A stretch of DNA of 6,027 nt from Thermococci archaeon (GTDB taxonomy: Archaea; Methanobacteriota_B; Thermococci; Thermococcales; Thermococcaceae). Positions 1 through 6,027 of this stretch are shown piece after piece. Where the stretch lies: the NCBI GenBank assembly GCA_003660485.1, contig QMUI01000062.1, forward strand, positions 1-6,027, given 5' to 3'. A model generated the notes under the pieces. It saw only the letters and a list, made by a program, of their open reading frames with translations, ran no database searches and was not told where the DNA came from. A program made the position numbers and the translations under genes. Every line of letters starts with the position of its first letter. Position 1 is the first letter of the stretch.

Positions 1-593
1 GCTTGGGGTTGAGAGGTTCGAGAGGAGATCTTACCTTGAGCTTTTGCTGGAAGCCTCTCAAATATCTCAACGTACTTGAAGCCGTCGTCGGGGAATATTA
101 GAATCGTTGTTCCTTTAGGCTTTACTTTTTCATAAGTCGCAACAACTGCTCCTTAGCTCATTGCCTATTAGTAGGCCATCACTCCGTGCGATCTTGACAA
201 CTCCTTTAAATGCTTCCTCTTCTGTAATTTCAACTACTTCATCGACTTTAACCTTGAAGAACCACTTTGGTTTCGTTTCAAGTCTTTTTGTCCCAGGAAT
301 AGTGCTCCCTTGGGCTAGGACAACACCAATGATTATGGTTCCATACTTTTCCTTCAGGTACTTTGCTATTCCCGCTATATGTCTCGAGGTTCCGCCCAGC
401 TCACTTTTTTGTATGTACGATCCGAATTCAAGGCCAAATACCAAAGACAAACCGGTCATTGCTATGCCAACATTTCCAGAGGTAGCCTCATAGTGCTTCC
501 TCGTACCGTTGAAGTTCTCCTCCTTAAAGGCCTCCATTATCATGCTATAAACTGCTCTGTCCTTTATGCTCCTGCTAAAGTTAAAAGGACTTT

Positions 594-621
594 AGCTTGA
601 TGAAAGACACCTAATCAAGCT
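594..621. repeat. 8-bp perfect inverted repeat inside the pseudogene
   Basis: AGCTTGAT (594-601) and ATCAAGCT (614-621) are perfect inverted arms around a 12 nt loop. They lie between the RPTP and SIKDR coding remnants, where in-frame stops and a frame change occur. An extra TTAGCTT copy at 621-627 repeats 592-598 directly. It may be chance or a footprint of a rearrangement. Confidence 0.4.
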
Positions 622-673
622 TAGCTTAACGAGGGTGTTGGTCTGTACTTTTCATATAGCTCCCTCGTGCTTG

Positions 674-679
674 AAAAAA
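674..679 (-). terminator. Possible oligo-T terminator after dppC
   Basis: A run of six T on the minus strand lies about 50 nt after the dppC stop. Archaeal polymerase can stop at short U-runs without a hairpin, and I see no stable stem before it. The same run is where the cysteine synthase remnant changes frame, so it may be an indel hotspot rather than a signal. Weak call. Confidence 0.25.
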
Positions 680-728
680 CACGTTCATGTTATCACTAAG
701 CGGTGTACGTAACTCTGGGGATTAAGCC

Positions 729-1919
729 CTATGATTTCGGCAATTCTTCCGATAGCATTGCGAATCCTAGACTAATTACTCCCATTGCAATTATTGGAGC
801 TATTATCCACCACCAGTAGCCCCCATAAAGGGCTCCCTCGTTCATGGCCTCAATTATATAGGTTCCCCAGTTTATCCCAGGAGAAAGACCAAAGAACCCA
901 AATATTGAGATCAGGGCTATCGTTCGAGGAACTAGAAACGTCACGTGTCTTATAGAAAATTCTAAAACCTTGGGCATAATATGCTTTTTAAGTACCCACG
1001 TCTCTCCCCCGCCAATTGCCATGCTGGCCCTCACGTACTCCATTGCCCTCTCTTTCAGAGAGATCATCCTGACTGTCTTGGCGAATTTTCCAAATGTGAG
1101 CAACGAAAATATCATGGAAAACTCTAGAGGGGATACACGAACATTATATCCGACTCCTTGGGTTGCAATCAGCCACGTGAGGATAAGGAGAAAAGGAAAG
1201 ACAGGTAAGGCCGTCAACACCTCTAACATCCAGTTTATTATTTCTGAGTACATTGAGGCTATTCCAACGGTAATCCCCAGGAGAAGGGTCAACCCAACAA
1301 CTAAAGCCGTAAGGATCAACGTGTTATTCATCCCGAGGATGAACCCCACCCACATATCTCTGCCAAATCTATCCGTCCCTAGGAATCCGTAACAATTTCC
1401 CAGAACTTTAACTTTTTCAGCACCGCTCACTATGAAGATGTACCTCCCATTCAGCACGTCCAGGTCTGGAATCTTAGAGAATAGTAAGAAAGTTGATGTC
1501 TTTAGCATGGCCTTCTCCATAGGTATATGGAGTTGGGAGATTATTGCTTCCCTCATGTCCGAATTTAGAGAAATAATGTTGTTCCTAGCTTTTCCTTTGA
1601 ATATCACAATCCTTCCGTCGGGCCTTATTACCTTTATCTCGACGATCTTTGTTCCATCGTGAATGTAAAACAGGATATCATTCGGCCGATCCCTAAACTT
1701 GTGCTCGTAAACGAATGTTCCATTGAAAACTTCAGCTTCGATAGTGGGCGTCTTCTTGTAGAGGGGGCATAGCCATGTTGGATAAGCTAATTTTGGATTA
1801 TTAACCCAATAATTCGCATTATTCCAATTGTCTAAGTCTTCTCTGCTTACAGTAAAGTTAGCTAAGAGTGCGAAGATAACAAAGCACAGTATTAGGATCA
1901 TGCCAATTTTACCTTTCAT
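729..1919 (-). CDS. dppC: DppC-type ABC transporter permease with enlarged extracytoplasmic segment
   Basis: Inner-membrane permease of the peptide/nickel (Dpp/Opp) ABC family, 396 aa, expected to pair with the DppB-type protein encoded just upstream. One membrane segment lies at about residues 4-21, followed by a long outside region (about 24-178), then the family motif GTDRFGRDMW (181-190) and five more hydrophobic segments. The cytoplasmic EAA coupling loop is at about 294-316 (YVRASMAIGGGETW...KHIMP), and the typical NWG/EGALYGGYWWWIIAP ending is at about 350-375. Bacterial DppC proteins are about 300 aa, so the extra length is mostly in the first outside loop. The loop holds two cysteines (C51, C176) and an NGT sequon (N66). 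The ATG is preceded at 6 nt by GAGGGTGA and overlaps the dppB stop by 11 nt, so translational coupling is likely. Substrate is unknown: no binding protein is in view. Confidence 0.93.
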   Translation of the reverse strand: MKGKIGMILILCFVIFALLANFTVSREDLDNWNNANYWVNNPKLAYPTWLCPLYKKTPTIEAEVFNGTFVYEHKFRDRPNDILFYIHDGTKIVEIKVIRPDGRIVIFKGKARNNIISLNSDMREAIISQLHIPMEKAMLKTSTFLLFSKIPDLDVLNGRYIFIVSGAEKVKVLGNCYGFLGTDRFGRDMWVGFILGMNNTLILTALVVGLTLLLGITVGIASMYSEIINWMLEVLTALPVFPFLLILTWLIATQGVGYNVRVSPLEFSMIFSLLTFGKFAKTVRMISLKERAMEYVRASMAIGGGETWVLKKHIMPKVLEFSIRHVTFLVPRTIALISIFGFFGLSPGINWGTYIIEAMNEGALYGGYWWWIIAPIIAMGVISLGFAMLSEELPKS

Positions 1920-2904
1920 TGGTGCTCACCCTCGGGTCCAGGATTCCTTTTATCACCTCTATCCCCATGGAGAACGCCATGAAGAGGAGGATCATGATAA
2001 ACGTGACTACGAAAGATAGATGGTAATTAAACTGGACGACAATCCCATAGGGAGGATCTATCTCTCGGATAAAACTCCGCTTTAAAAGAGAACCTAAACC
2101 TCCCAACCCAAAAAGAACGTCTACTGCTATGAAATCGATAAAGATATCTGAAAATTTCTGGAAGGTAATAGAGGAGAGTGCTATTGATATATTCTTAAGG
2201 ACGTGCCTCCATAAGATGATATTCTCTGGTACCCCCTTAGCCTTTTCGGCATTTATGTAGGGCTGCTTTAATTCCTTTATAGATTCGTGGGATACGTAGC
2301 TGGCAATTTCCCAAGCGTGGATGAATACTAGGACTAGAGTTGCAAAAATATAGTATGAAGGAGATATTTTCGCATTTCCGAGTGGAATTAAATCCAATTT
2401 CACTGCCAGGATTATTATAAAAATCGTTCCAAGCCACCAGGAAGGGATGCCAACGAAAAATCTCGAAATAATATCAATGCTCTTACTCCCCCTAAATTTA
2501 AGCCCAATATAAACGCCTGAGAGGACAATTAGAATTAGGGAAATGCTGATTATAATGATCGTGACCTTGACTGCTTCTCCTATGTTCAGGTTTGGAGTGT
2601 TATGGAGGTACTCTCTGCTCTTCTTTAACATTCCTATTCCAATTGACAGCACGTTATCGCTTTTTGAGACTCTGGAAAGGATAAGCCTATAATAATACTC
2701 TTCAACAGAGATCCCCATTTTGGTAGCGTTTTCTTTGAGGGTATTGTAGAATTCTGGATTTGTTGCCTTGATATAGCCGAGGGCCTCGCTAGCGTAATTT
2801 TTTGCTAACTTTGCTCCGGCAGCTCCGGCGATTATTATTGTCACTAGCACTGCCACGAGATATATTCCCATGATTTTACTCAGTCCTCTCCAGGGAACTT
2901 TCAT
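1909..2904 (-). CDS. dppB: DppB-type ABC transporter permease
   Basis: Inner-membrane permease of the peptide/nickel ABC family, 331 aa, partner of the DppC-type protein that follows. It has a first membrane segment at about residues 12-30, then a polar, probably extracytoplasmic helical stretch (about 31-108), then five further hydrophobic segments. Family marks are GIPSWWLGT (152-160), LDLIPLG (170-176), the EAA loop (YINAEKAKGVPENI...HVLKN, about 216-238), LFGLGGLG (264-271) and the C-terminal ILDPRV (321-326), all at the places expected for DppB. I kept the upstream ATG at 2904 because a strong AGGAGG sits 7 nt before it. The alternative ATG at 2871 would avoid overlapping the ATPase gene but has a poorly spaced site and would remove the conserved basic N-terminus. 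The chosen start gives a 29 nt overlap with the ATPase gene. Transported solute is unknown. Confidence 0.92.
   Translation of the reverse strand: MKVPWRGLSKIMGIYLVAVLVTIIIAGAAGAKLAKNYASEALGYIKATNPEFYNTLKENATKMGISVEEYYYRLILSRVSKSDNVLSIGIGMLKKSREYLHNTPNLNIGEAVKVTIIIISISLILIVLSGVYIGLKFRGSKSIDIISRFFVGIPSWWLGTIFIIILAVKLDLIPLGNAKISPSYYIFATLVLVFIHAWEIASYVSHESIKELKQPYINAEKAKGVPENIILWRHVLKNISIALSSITFQKFSDIFIDFIAVDVLFGLGGLGSLLKRSFIREIDPPYGIVVQFNYHLSFVVTFIMILLFMAFSMGIEVIKGILDPRVSTNER
1926..1933 (-). promoter_or_regulatory. Ribosome binding site of dppC
   Basis: GAGGGTGA lies inside the end of dppB, 6 nt before the dppC ATG at 1919. It resembles the archaeal anti-Shine-Dalgarno complement GGAGGTGA and supports this start. 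Confidence 0.7.
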
Positions 2905-3730
2905 ACAGGATCCTCCTGATTTCGTTTATTTTAAGTACAGCCTTATCGCTAAGCCCTCTCTTCTTAAGTTCATACCCTATTTTAACCCGAGCAGGCACTC
3001 TAACGCCAATCCTCTCAAGAGCCTCAACGTCCTCAAAGATCTCTTCGGGTTTACCTTCCATTACCACCCTACCGTTCTCAAACACGAATATTCTGTCCGC
3101 ATTCTCTAGTAAGAACTCTGGATTATGCTCAACGAGCACTATCGTCATTTTCTCTTCTTTATTGAGTAAATTAACTAGGCTTAACACACTTCTTTTTCCC
3201 CCTGGGTCGAGTTGCGAAGTAGGTTCATCAAGAACTAGAACCCTGGGTTTCATCACCAAAACACTTGCAATCGCAAGTCTCTGCTTTTCCCCACCACTTA
3301 GATTTGGGGGAAACTCTTCCCTTTTGTTCCATAACCCAACGAGCTTAAGAGCCCACCTTATTCTTCTCCACATTTCTTCCCTCTCAATTCCAAGATTTTC
3401 CAAGGCGAAAGCCACCTCTTCAAGAACTGTCATGTTGAATATCTGGGAATCAGGATTCTGGAAAACCAAGCCTACCTTTGTCGATAATTCTGCAACTGAA
3501 TGCTCCCGAGTATTCATTCCGTCGACAATAACATTTCCCTCGAATTCTCCCTGGATTGAATGAGGAATTATACCATTTAAAGTTAAACAAAACGTTGATT
3601 TTCCACTCCCACTACTCCCAATGATTCCAATGAATTCTCCATCTTTTATCGAGAGTGTTATATCCCGTAGGGAATATTTTGGAGAGCCTCGATATCTAAA
3701 GCTCACATTTTCCACTTCAATGATGTTCAC
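2876..3730 (-). CDS. ABC transporter ATPase of the energy-coupling factor (CbiO/EcfA) type
   Basis: Cytoplasmic ATP-hydrolysing subunit, 284 aa, a normal length for the ECF/CbiO ATPase family. Motifs in order: Walker A GSSGSGKST (38-46), Q-loop VFQNPDSQIF (89-98), ABC signature LSGGEKQR (144-151), Walker B VLVLDEP (164-170, catalytic E169), D-loop SQLDP (172-176) and switch histidine H202. The QNPDxQ(I/L)F form of the Q-loop is typical of CbiO/EcfA proteins; the iron-sulfur or peptide-specific C-terminal signatures of DppD/DppF are not seen. All catalytic residues are present. It starts at GTG (3730), overlapping the trkH stop by 4 nt, with AGGAGG 8 nt upstream, and its end overlaps dppB by 29 nt. 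No EcfT or S component is in the window. It may power the adjacent DppBC-like permeases or pair with an ECF membrane part encoded elsewhere. Family confident, partner uncertain. Confidence 0.94.
   Translation of the reverse strand: MNIIEVENVSFRYRGSPKYSLRDITLSIKDGEFIGIIGSSGSGKSTFCLTLNGIIPHSIQGEFEGNVIVDGMNTREHSVAELSTKVGLVFQNPDSQIFNMTVLEEVAFALENLGIEREEMWRRIRWALKLVGLWNKREEFPPNLSGGEKQRLAIASVLVMKPRVLVLDEPTSQLDPGGKRSVLSLVNLLNKEEKMTIVLVEHNPEFLLENADRIFVFENGRVVMEGKPEEIFEDVEALERIGVRVPARVKIGYELKKRGLSDKAVLKINEIRRILYESSLERTE
2912..2917 (-). promoter_or_regulatory. Strong ribosome binding site that decides the dppB start
   Basis: AGGAGG (extended AGGAGGAT) lies within the 3' end of the upstream ATPase gene, 7 nt before the ATG at 2904. 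It is the best Shine-Dalgarno match among the gene starts here and favours the long form of DppB. Confidence 0.8.
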
Positions 3731-5208
3731 TTCTCCGCCCTCCTGGGAAGCATCATCGCAACACCTACCAGGAACACTAAGGTTGGGAATATCTCAAGCC
3801 TTCCTATCCACATTAAAAGTGTTAGCACGATTTTCACATCAGGGGGGAGTCCTGGTGATGTTATCCCAACACTCAATCCAACGTTTCCTATCGCTGAGGC
3901 GCTCTCGAACAAAGCATCGGCAAACTTAGCACCAAGTCTGAGCATCATGTACATGGCCCCTGTAAGTAAGAACGCAAAATATGTCATTGTAAAGCCAAGA
4001 ACCTCCTGAATTTCCTCCTCTGAAAATTCATAGTTTGCAACTTTCTTTCTTATTATGGCACCTTTTGGCAATATCGCTTGTTCTATCGTCCACTTAAGGC
4101 TCTCAAATGTTAGGGCTATCCTTATCAGCTTTATTCCTCCCGACGTACTTCCGGCGCTTCCCCCCATGACCATTAAAAGTGACAGCAGGACTTTGTCGAC
4201 CTCCGGGTACTTGGATAGATCTGAAATACTAAATCCCGTACAAGTAATTGCTGAGACAGCATGAAATATTGACTCCCTTAAAGCCCTTATAGGTCCAGCA
4301 TGGCCAAACCTGACCAGTGAGAGTGCCATCAGGGGGATTATTAGTGCGAGGAATATCATCATCGTCTTAACCTGAATGTCCCTAAAGAACTCTTTCAGGG
4401 ATCTGTTAACGAACATCCTGTAGTGGACAGTAAAATTCGTAGCGCCCAAGATCATTAGGAAAACTGTGATTGTTTCTATGGCTAGGGAGTGGAAGTATCC
4501 TATGCTTAGGTCGTGGCTACTCATACCACCTGTTCCAAGGCCCGTCATTGAGTGTATTACGGCATCGAATAGGCTCATCCCATTTATATAATACAGGTAG
4601 ATCCCCAGAATAGTTAGCAACATGTAAATCTGCACGATTATCTTAGCAGTGTTGACGAAGTTCGGCAAAATCCTCTCACTCCTTGCCTCTGCCCTATAAA
4701 GCCTTGCGGCGGCTACTCCGGGTCTTATTAGAACCGTTAAGGCAACCAAGACTATTCCTATTCCTCCTAACCATTGCATCCACGCTCTCCAGAAGAGTAA
4801 GATCTTTGGGTAACTTTCAAGGTGGCTCATCATTGTTAGCCCCGTACCCGTCCAAGCGCTCATGGTTTCGAAGTAGGAATCTATAAAGCTCATCTTTGCT
4901 ATGGCCATAAAGGGAATGACACTTACAAATGAAGCAAATAGCCAGATGAAGGCTGAAGCCATCATGGCCTGCCTCAAGTTTACGTCTTCAACTTGCTCTA
5001 TGTGTCGGGAGAGGTAGTATCCCAGGAGTATACACGCAACCCCAGGGATTGCAAAGTACACCGAGAGCTTTATCTCATCTGGATAAAACCACACGATAAG
5101 GACAGGCACTAAATATGCTAATCCAACACCTTGGAGGATCGCTCCTATTAGGTTCCTTATTACGAATATGTCATCTGAGATGTTGATGAATCTCCTTAAT
5201 TTAGCCAT
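3727..5208 (-). CDS. trkH: TrkH family potassium uptake transporter subunit
   Basis: Membrane K+ translocating subunit of a Trk/Ktr system, 493 aa, the usual size for TrkH. The protein shows the four M1-P-M2 repeats with their filter segments: TGTGLT (120-125), GTGGMS (225-230), CTGFS (323-327) and GNVGLS (441-446). Each carries the glycine that lines the K+ filter. The conserved intramembrane loop GGSAGSTSGGIK (349-360) and the C-terminal GRLEIFP (469-475) are also intact. Two extra hydrophobic segments at about 17-40 and 48-65 precede the first repeat, as in TrkH proper. In characterised systems TrkH is gated by the cytosolic nucleotide-binding TrkA; no trkA is in this window. It starts 38 nt after tiaS with no clear ribosome binding site but a TATA-like box about 29 nt upstream, which suggests a leaderless message and makes this the first gene of the operon. 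Confidence 0.96.
   Translation of the reverse strand: MAKLRRFINISDDIFVIRNLIGAILQGVGLAYLVPVLIVWFYPDEIKLSVYFAIPGVACILLGYYLSRHIEQVEDVNLRQAMMASAFIWLFASFVSVIPFMAIAKMSFIDSYFETMSAWTGTGLTMMSHLESYPKILLFWRAWMQWLGGIGIVLVALTVLIRPGVAAARLYRAEARSERILPNFVNTAKIIVQIYMLLTILGIYLYYINGMSLFDAVIHSMTGLGTGGMSSHDLSIGYFHSLAIETITVFLMILGATNFTVHYRMFVNRSLKEFFRDIQVKTMMIFLALIIPLMALSLVRFGHAGPIRALRESIFHAVSAITCTGFSISDLSKYPEVDKVLLSLLMVMGGSAGSTSGGIKLIRIALTFESLKWTIEQAILPKGAIIRKKVANYEFSEEEIQEVLGFTMTYFAFLLTGAMYMMLRLGAKFADALFESASAIGNVGLSVGITSPGLPPDVKIVLTLLMWIGRLEIFPTLVFLVGVAMMLPRRAEK
3739..3744 (-). promoter_or_regulatory. Ribosome binding site for the GTG-started ATPase gene
   Basis: AGGAGG lies in the last codons of trkH, 8 nt before the GTG at 3730. 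It supports the GTG start and the 4 nt GTGA overlap with the trkH stop, an arrangement typical of translational coupling. Confidence 0.75.
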
Positions 5209-5230
5209 CGGCCAGAAGTGGGGAGAATTC

Positions 5231-5244
5231 GATAAAAGGTTTTT
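5231..5244 (-). promoter_or_regulatory. Archaeal BRE/TATA promoter for trkH, leaderless
   Basis: On the minus strand an A-rich BRE-like stretch AAAAACC (5244-5238) runs into a TATA-like TTTTATC (5237-5231). The box begins 29 nt before the trkH ATG, so transcription would start at or within a few bases of the start codon. No purine-rich ribosome binding site lies between. The element starts 2 nt after the tiaS stop codon. Confidence 0.6.
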
Positions 5245-5246
5245 GA

Positions 5247-6026
5247 TCAGAGAACAGTTAAAATGCTATCCTCCCCGCCGGGCAACACGAGAGGTCTTGA
5301 GAGATGCTTCCTTGCATCTGGAGGAACTTCATATATCTTTCTCTTTAAATCTCTCGGCTTTTCCACGGGAATTAATATCTTGGGCATCTTAAAGCCACAA
5401 TGCTTGCACTTAAGGTAGTTACCTTTGCTTTTCATAGTTCCTCCACATTTGGGGCATTTGGGCTTCTTCAGCTCTATCCTCGGGACAAGCCTTATGGGAT
5501 AGAACTTCTCGAGGTTTACAGTTAAAACTCCTTCATGCTCCTTAACGCCCCCGGCAACTATTATCTCGTCCCCAGGGAGGAGCTTCCTTACATAGTTCCT
5601 GAACTTCTTCGTTGGCTCAAATGCGGCCACTCTAATTTTCCCGGTTTCATCCTCGAGTTCGAAGAACACGTGCCTTCCTTTTTCCCAGTACCTGCTTGCC
5701 ACTTTTCCTCGGATTATCACGCTGTCGTAGAGCTTTATATCTTTGATCTTCTTTGGGACTAGGTGGTCGTCGGTACTCTGGTTTGTCTTGTAGAGCTGAA
5801 ACATCACAACTTTCTCCTCTATTTTCACTTCTTCAAAGGCCTGCAGAACCTTTCCTTCGTCAATGCCCCTTATTCCAACGAGAACTGGATCCTTCCCGTG
5901 GGGAGTTATCAGCACGGTTCCCTTGTAGGGATCGACGTTGTCATAAGTGAACGGGTAAAATCTTCTGTCCATCTCGAATACTGAATCCCTATCAACTTTT
6001 CTTTCCTTCTCCCTGTTTCTGGGGTC
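5247..6026 (-). CDS. tiaS: tRNA(Ile2) 2-agmatinylcytidine synthetase TiaS, C-terminal part (5' end outside window)
   Basis: Archaeal enzyme that joins agmatine to C34 of the CAU-anticodon tRNA-Ile using ATP, forming agmatidine so that the tRNA reads AUA. Only the last 259 residues are visible; the reading frame is open to the window edge, so the ATG at 5972 is internal, and family members are about 420 aa. Seen here: the ferredoxin-like region ending in [26 protein letters not shown] and TNQSTDDHL (near TNQGTDAHL in other TiaS), then an OB fold (about residues 100-160 of the visible part: [10 protein letters not shown]...[16 protein letters not shown]...[12 protein letters not shown]), a CPKC...CKHC zinc ribbon (C191, C194, C207, C210 of the visible part) and the closing ARKHLSRPL tail. 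The kinase-like catalytic domain lies to the right, outside the window. AUA codons are common in the neighbouring genes, consistent with need for this tRNA. It ends in TGA at 5249-5247. Confidence 0.94.
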   Translation of the reverse strand, partial: DPRNREKERKVDRDSVFEMDRRFYPFTYDNVDPYKGTVLITPHGKDPVLVGIRGIDEGKVLQAFEEVKIEEKVVMFQLYKTNQSTDDHLVPKKIKDIKLYDSVIIRGKVASRYWEKGRHVFFELEDETGKIRVAAFEPTKKFRNYVRKLLPGDEIIVAGGVKEHEGVLTVNLEKFYPIRLVPRIELKKPKCPKCGGTMKSKGNYLKCKHCGFKMPKILIPVEKPRDLKRKIYEVPPDARKHLSRPLVLPGGEDSILTVL

Positions 6027-6027
6027 C

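Larger units (their letters stand above)
1..688 (-). pseudogene. Decayed cysteine synthase-family (PLP fold type II) gene, 3' end beyond window edge
   Basis: Remnant of a cysteine synthase-like beta-replacement enzyme (O-acetylserine or O-phosphoserine sulfhydrylase family), spread over several frames. Seen on the minus strand: a possible ATG at 688; then, in another frame, KYRPTP (650-633) ending in TAA at 623-621; then, in a third stretch open from 591 to 133, the PLP-lysine motif SIKDR (570-556) and EATSGN, which matches the family's TSGN cofactor loop. The spacing from that lysine to the TSGN asparagine is 30 residues, as in CysK. The following glycine-loop remnant GGTSRHIAG (396-370) comes only about 29 residues after TSGN, against roughly 105 in E. 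coli CysK, so about 75 residues are missing near 400-425. The frame ends in TGA at 132-130. Before that a shift near 155-160 moves the gene into the frame reading [14 protein letters not shown], which stays open to base 1; a TAA in that frame sits where the serine codon of the conserved MSSGAVV would be. It starts 40 nt after dppC. Non-functional with high confidence; the exact original substrate is not decidable. Confidence 0.9.

Noticed and set aside
130..543. A 137-codon open frame that could be read as a small intact protein starting MIMEAF
   Set aside because: The cysteine synthase similarity continues upstream in the same frame through SIKDR to 591, and downstream in another frame to base 1. 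The ATG at 543 is therefore an internal methionine of a broken gene, not a true start.
598..640. Possible C/D box guide RNA: TTGATGAAAG resembles a C box
   Set aside because: The C box lacks the leading purine, no CTGA D box follows at suitable spacing, and no terminal stem is seen. The bases are explained as decayed coding sequence.
970..1392. Plus-strand open frame of 140 codons opposite dppC
   Set aside because: It is antisense to a well-conserved permease, has no family motifs and no ribosome binding site. It is a shadow of the real gene.
3162..3563. Plus-strand open frame of 133 codons opposite the ABC ATPase
   Set aside because: It mirrors the Walker and signature coding region on the other strand and has no recognisable protein features.
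5247..5972. TiaS region as a complete 241-residue OB-fold/zinc-ribbon protein starting at the ATG at 5972
   Set aside because: The frame is open upstream to the window edge and the added residues (ending DSVFE before the methionine) match the continuous TiaS ferredoxin-like region, so the methionine is internal.
1..6027. CRISPR arrays, insertion sequences, tRNA or rRNA genes
   Set aside because: No regularly spaced repeats, transposase motifs, terminal inverted repeats or tRNA-like cloverleaf sequences were seen on either strand. Nearly all bases are covered by minus-strand coding sequence.

Overview
The window reads as a chromosomal segment of a hyperthermophilic euryarchaeon of the order Thermococcales, most likely Pyrococcus or a close relative. 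This rests on four things: a TiaS gene (a tRNA-Ile2 agmatidine synthetase, known only from Archaea), AGG/AGA and ATA codons used freely, GGAGGTGA-like ribosome binding sites, and a BRE/TATA promoter placed for a leaderless transcript. Genus-level placement is inference from general sequence character, not from a database match. All recognisable genes lie on the minus strand, so transcription runs from high to low coordinates.

Layout, in the direction of transcription. (1) 6026-5247: C-terminal 259 residues of TiaS, cut by the window edge, with an OB-fold and a zinc ribbon. (2) 5244-5231: a BRE/TATA-like promoter just after the tiaS stop. (3) 5208-3727: TrkH, a K+ transporter subunit with all four filter segments. 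(4) 3730-2876: an ABC ATPase of the energy-coupling-factor (CbiO/EcfA) type. (5) 2904-1909 and 1919-729: a DppB/DppC-type pair of peptide/nickel-family ABC permeases. Genes 3 to 5 overlap one another by 4, 29 and 11 nt and look like one translationally coupled operon. (6) About 688 to the left edge: a decayed cysteine-synthase-family gene with frameshifts, stops and an internal deletion.

The two main oddities are the pairing of a CbiO/EcfA-type ATPase with DppB/DppC permeases and the cysteine synthase pseudogene. The pairing has no visible substrate-binding protein, DppD/DppF ATPase or EcfT/S component. The pseudogene keeps its PLP-lysine and TSGN motifs but has at least four lesions. No CRISPR array, insertion sequence, tRNA or rRNA was found, and I see no convincing case for a wholly new system.
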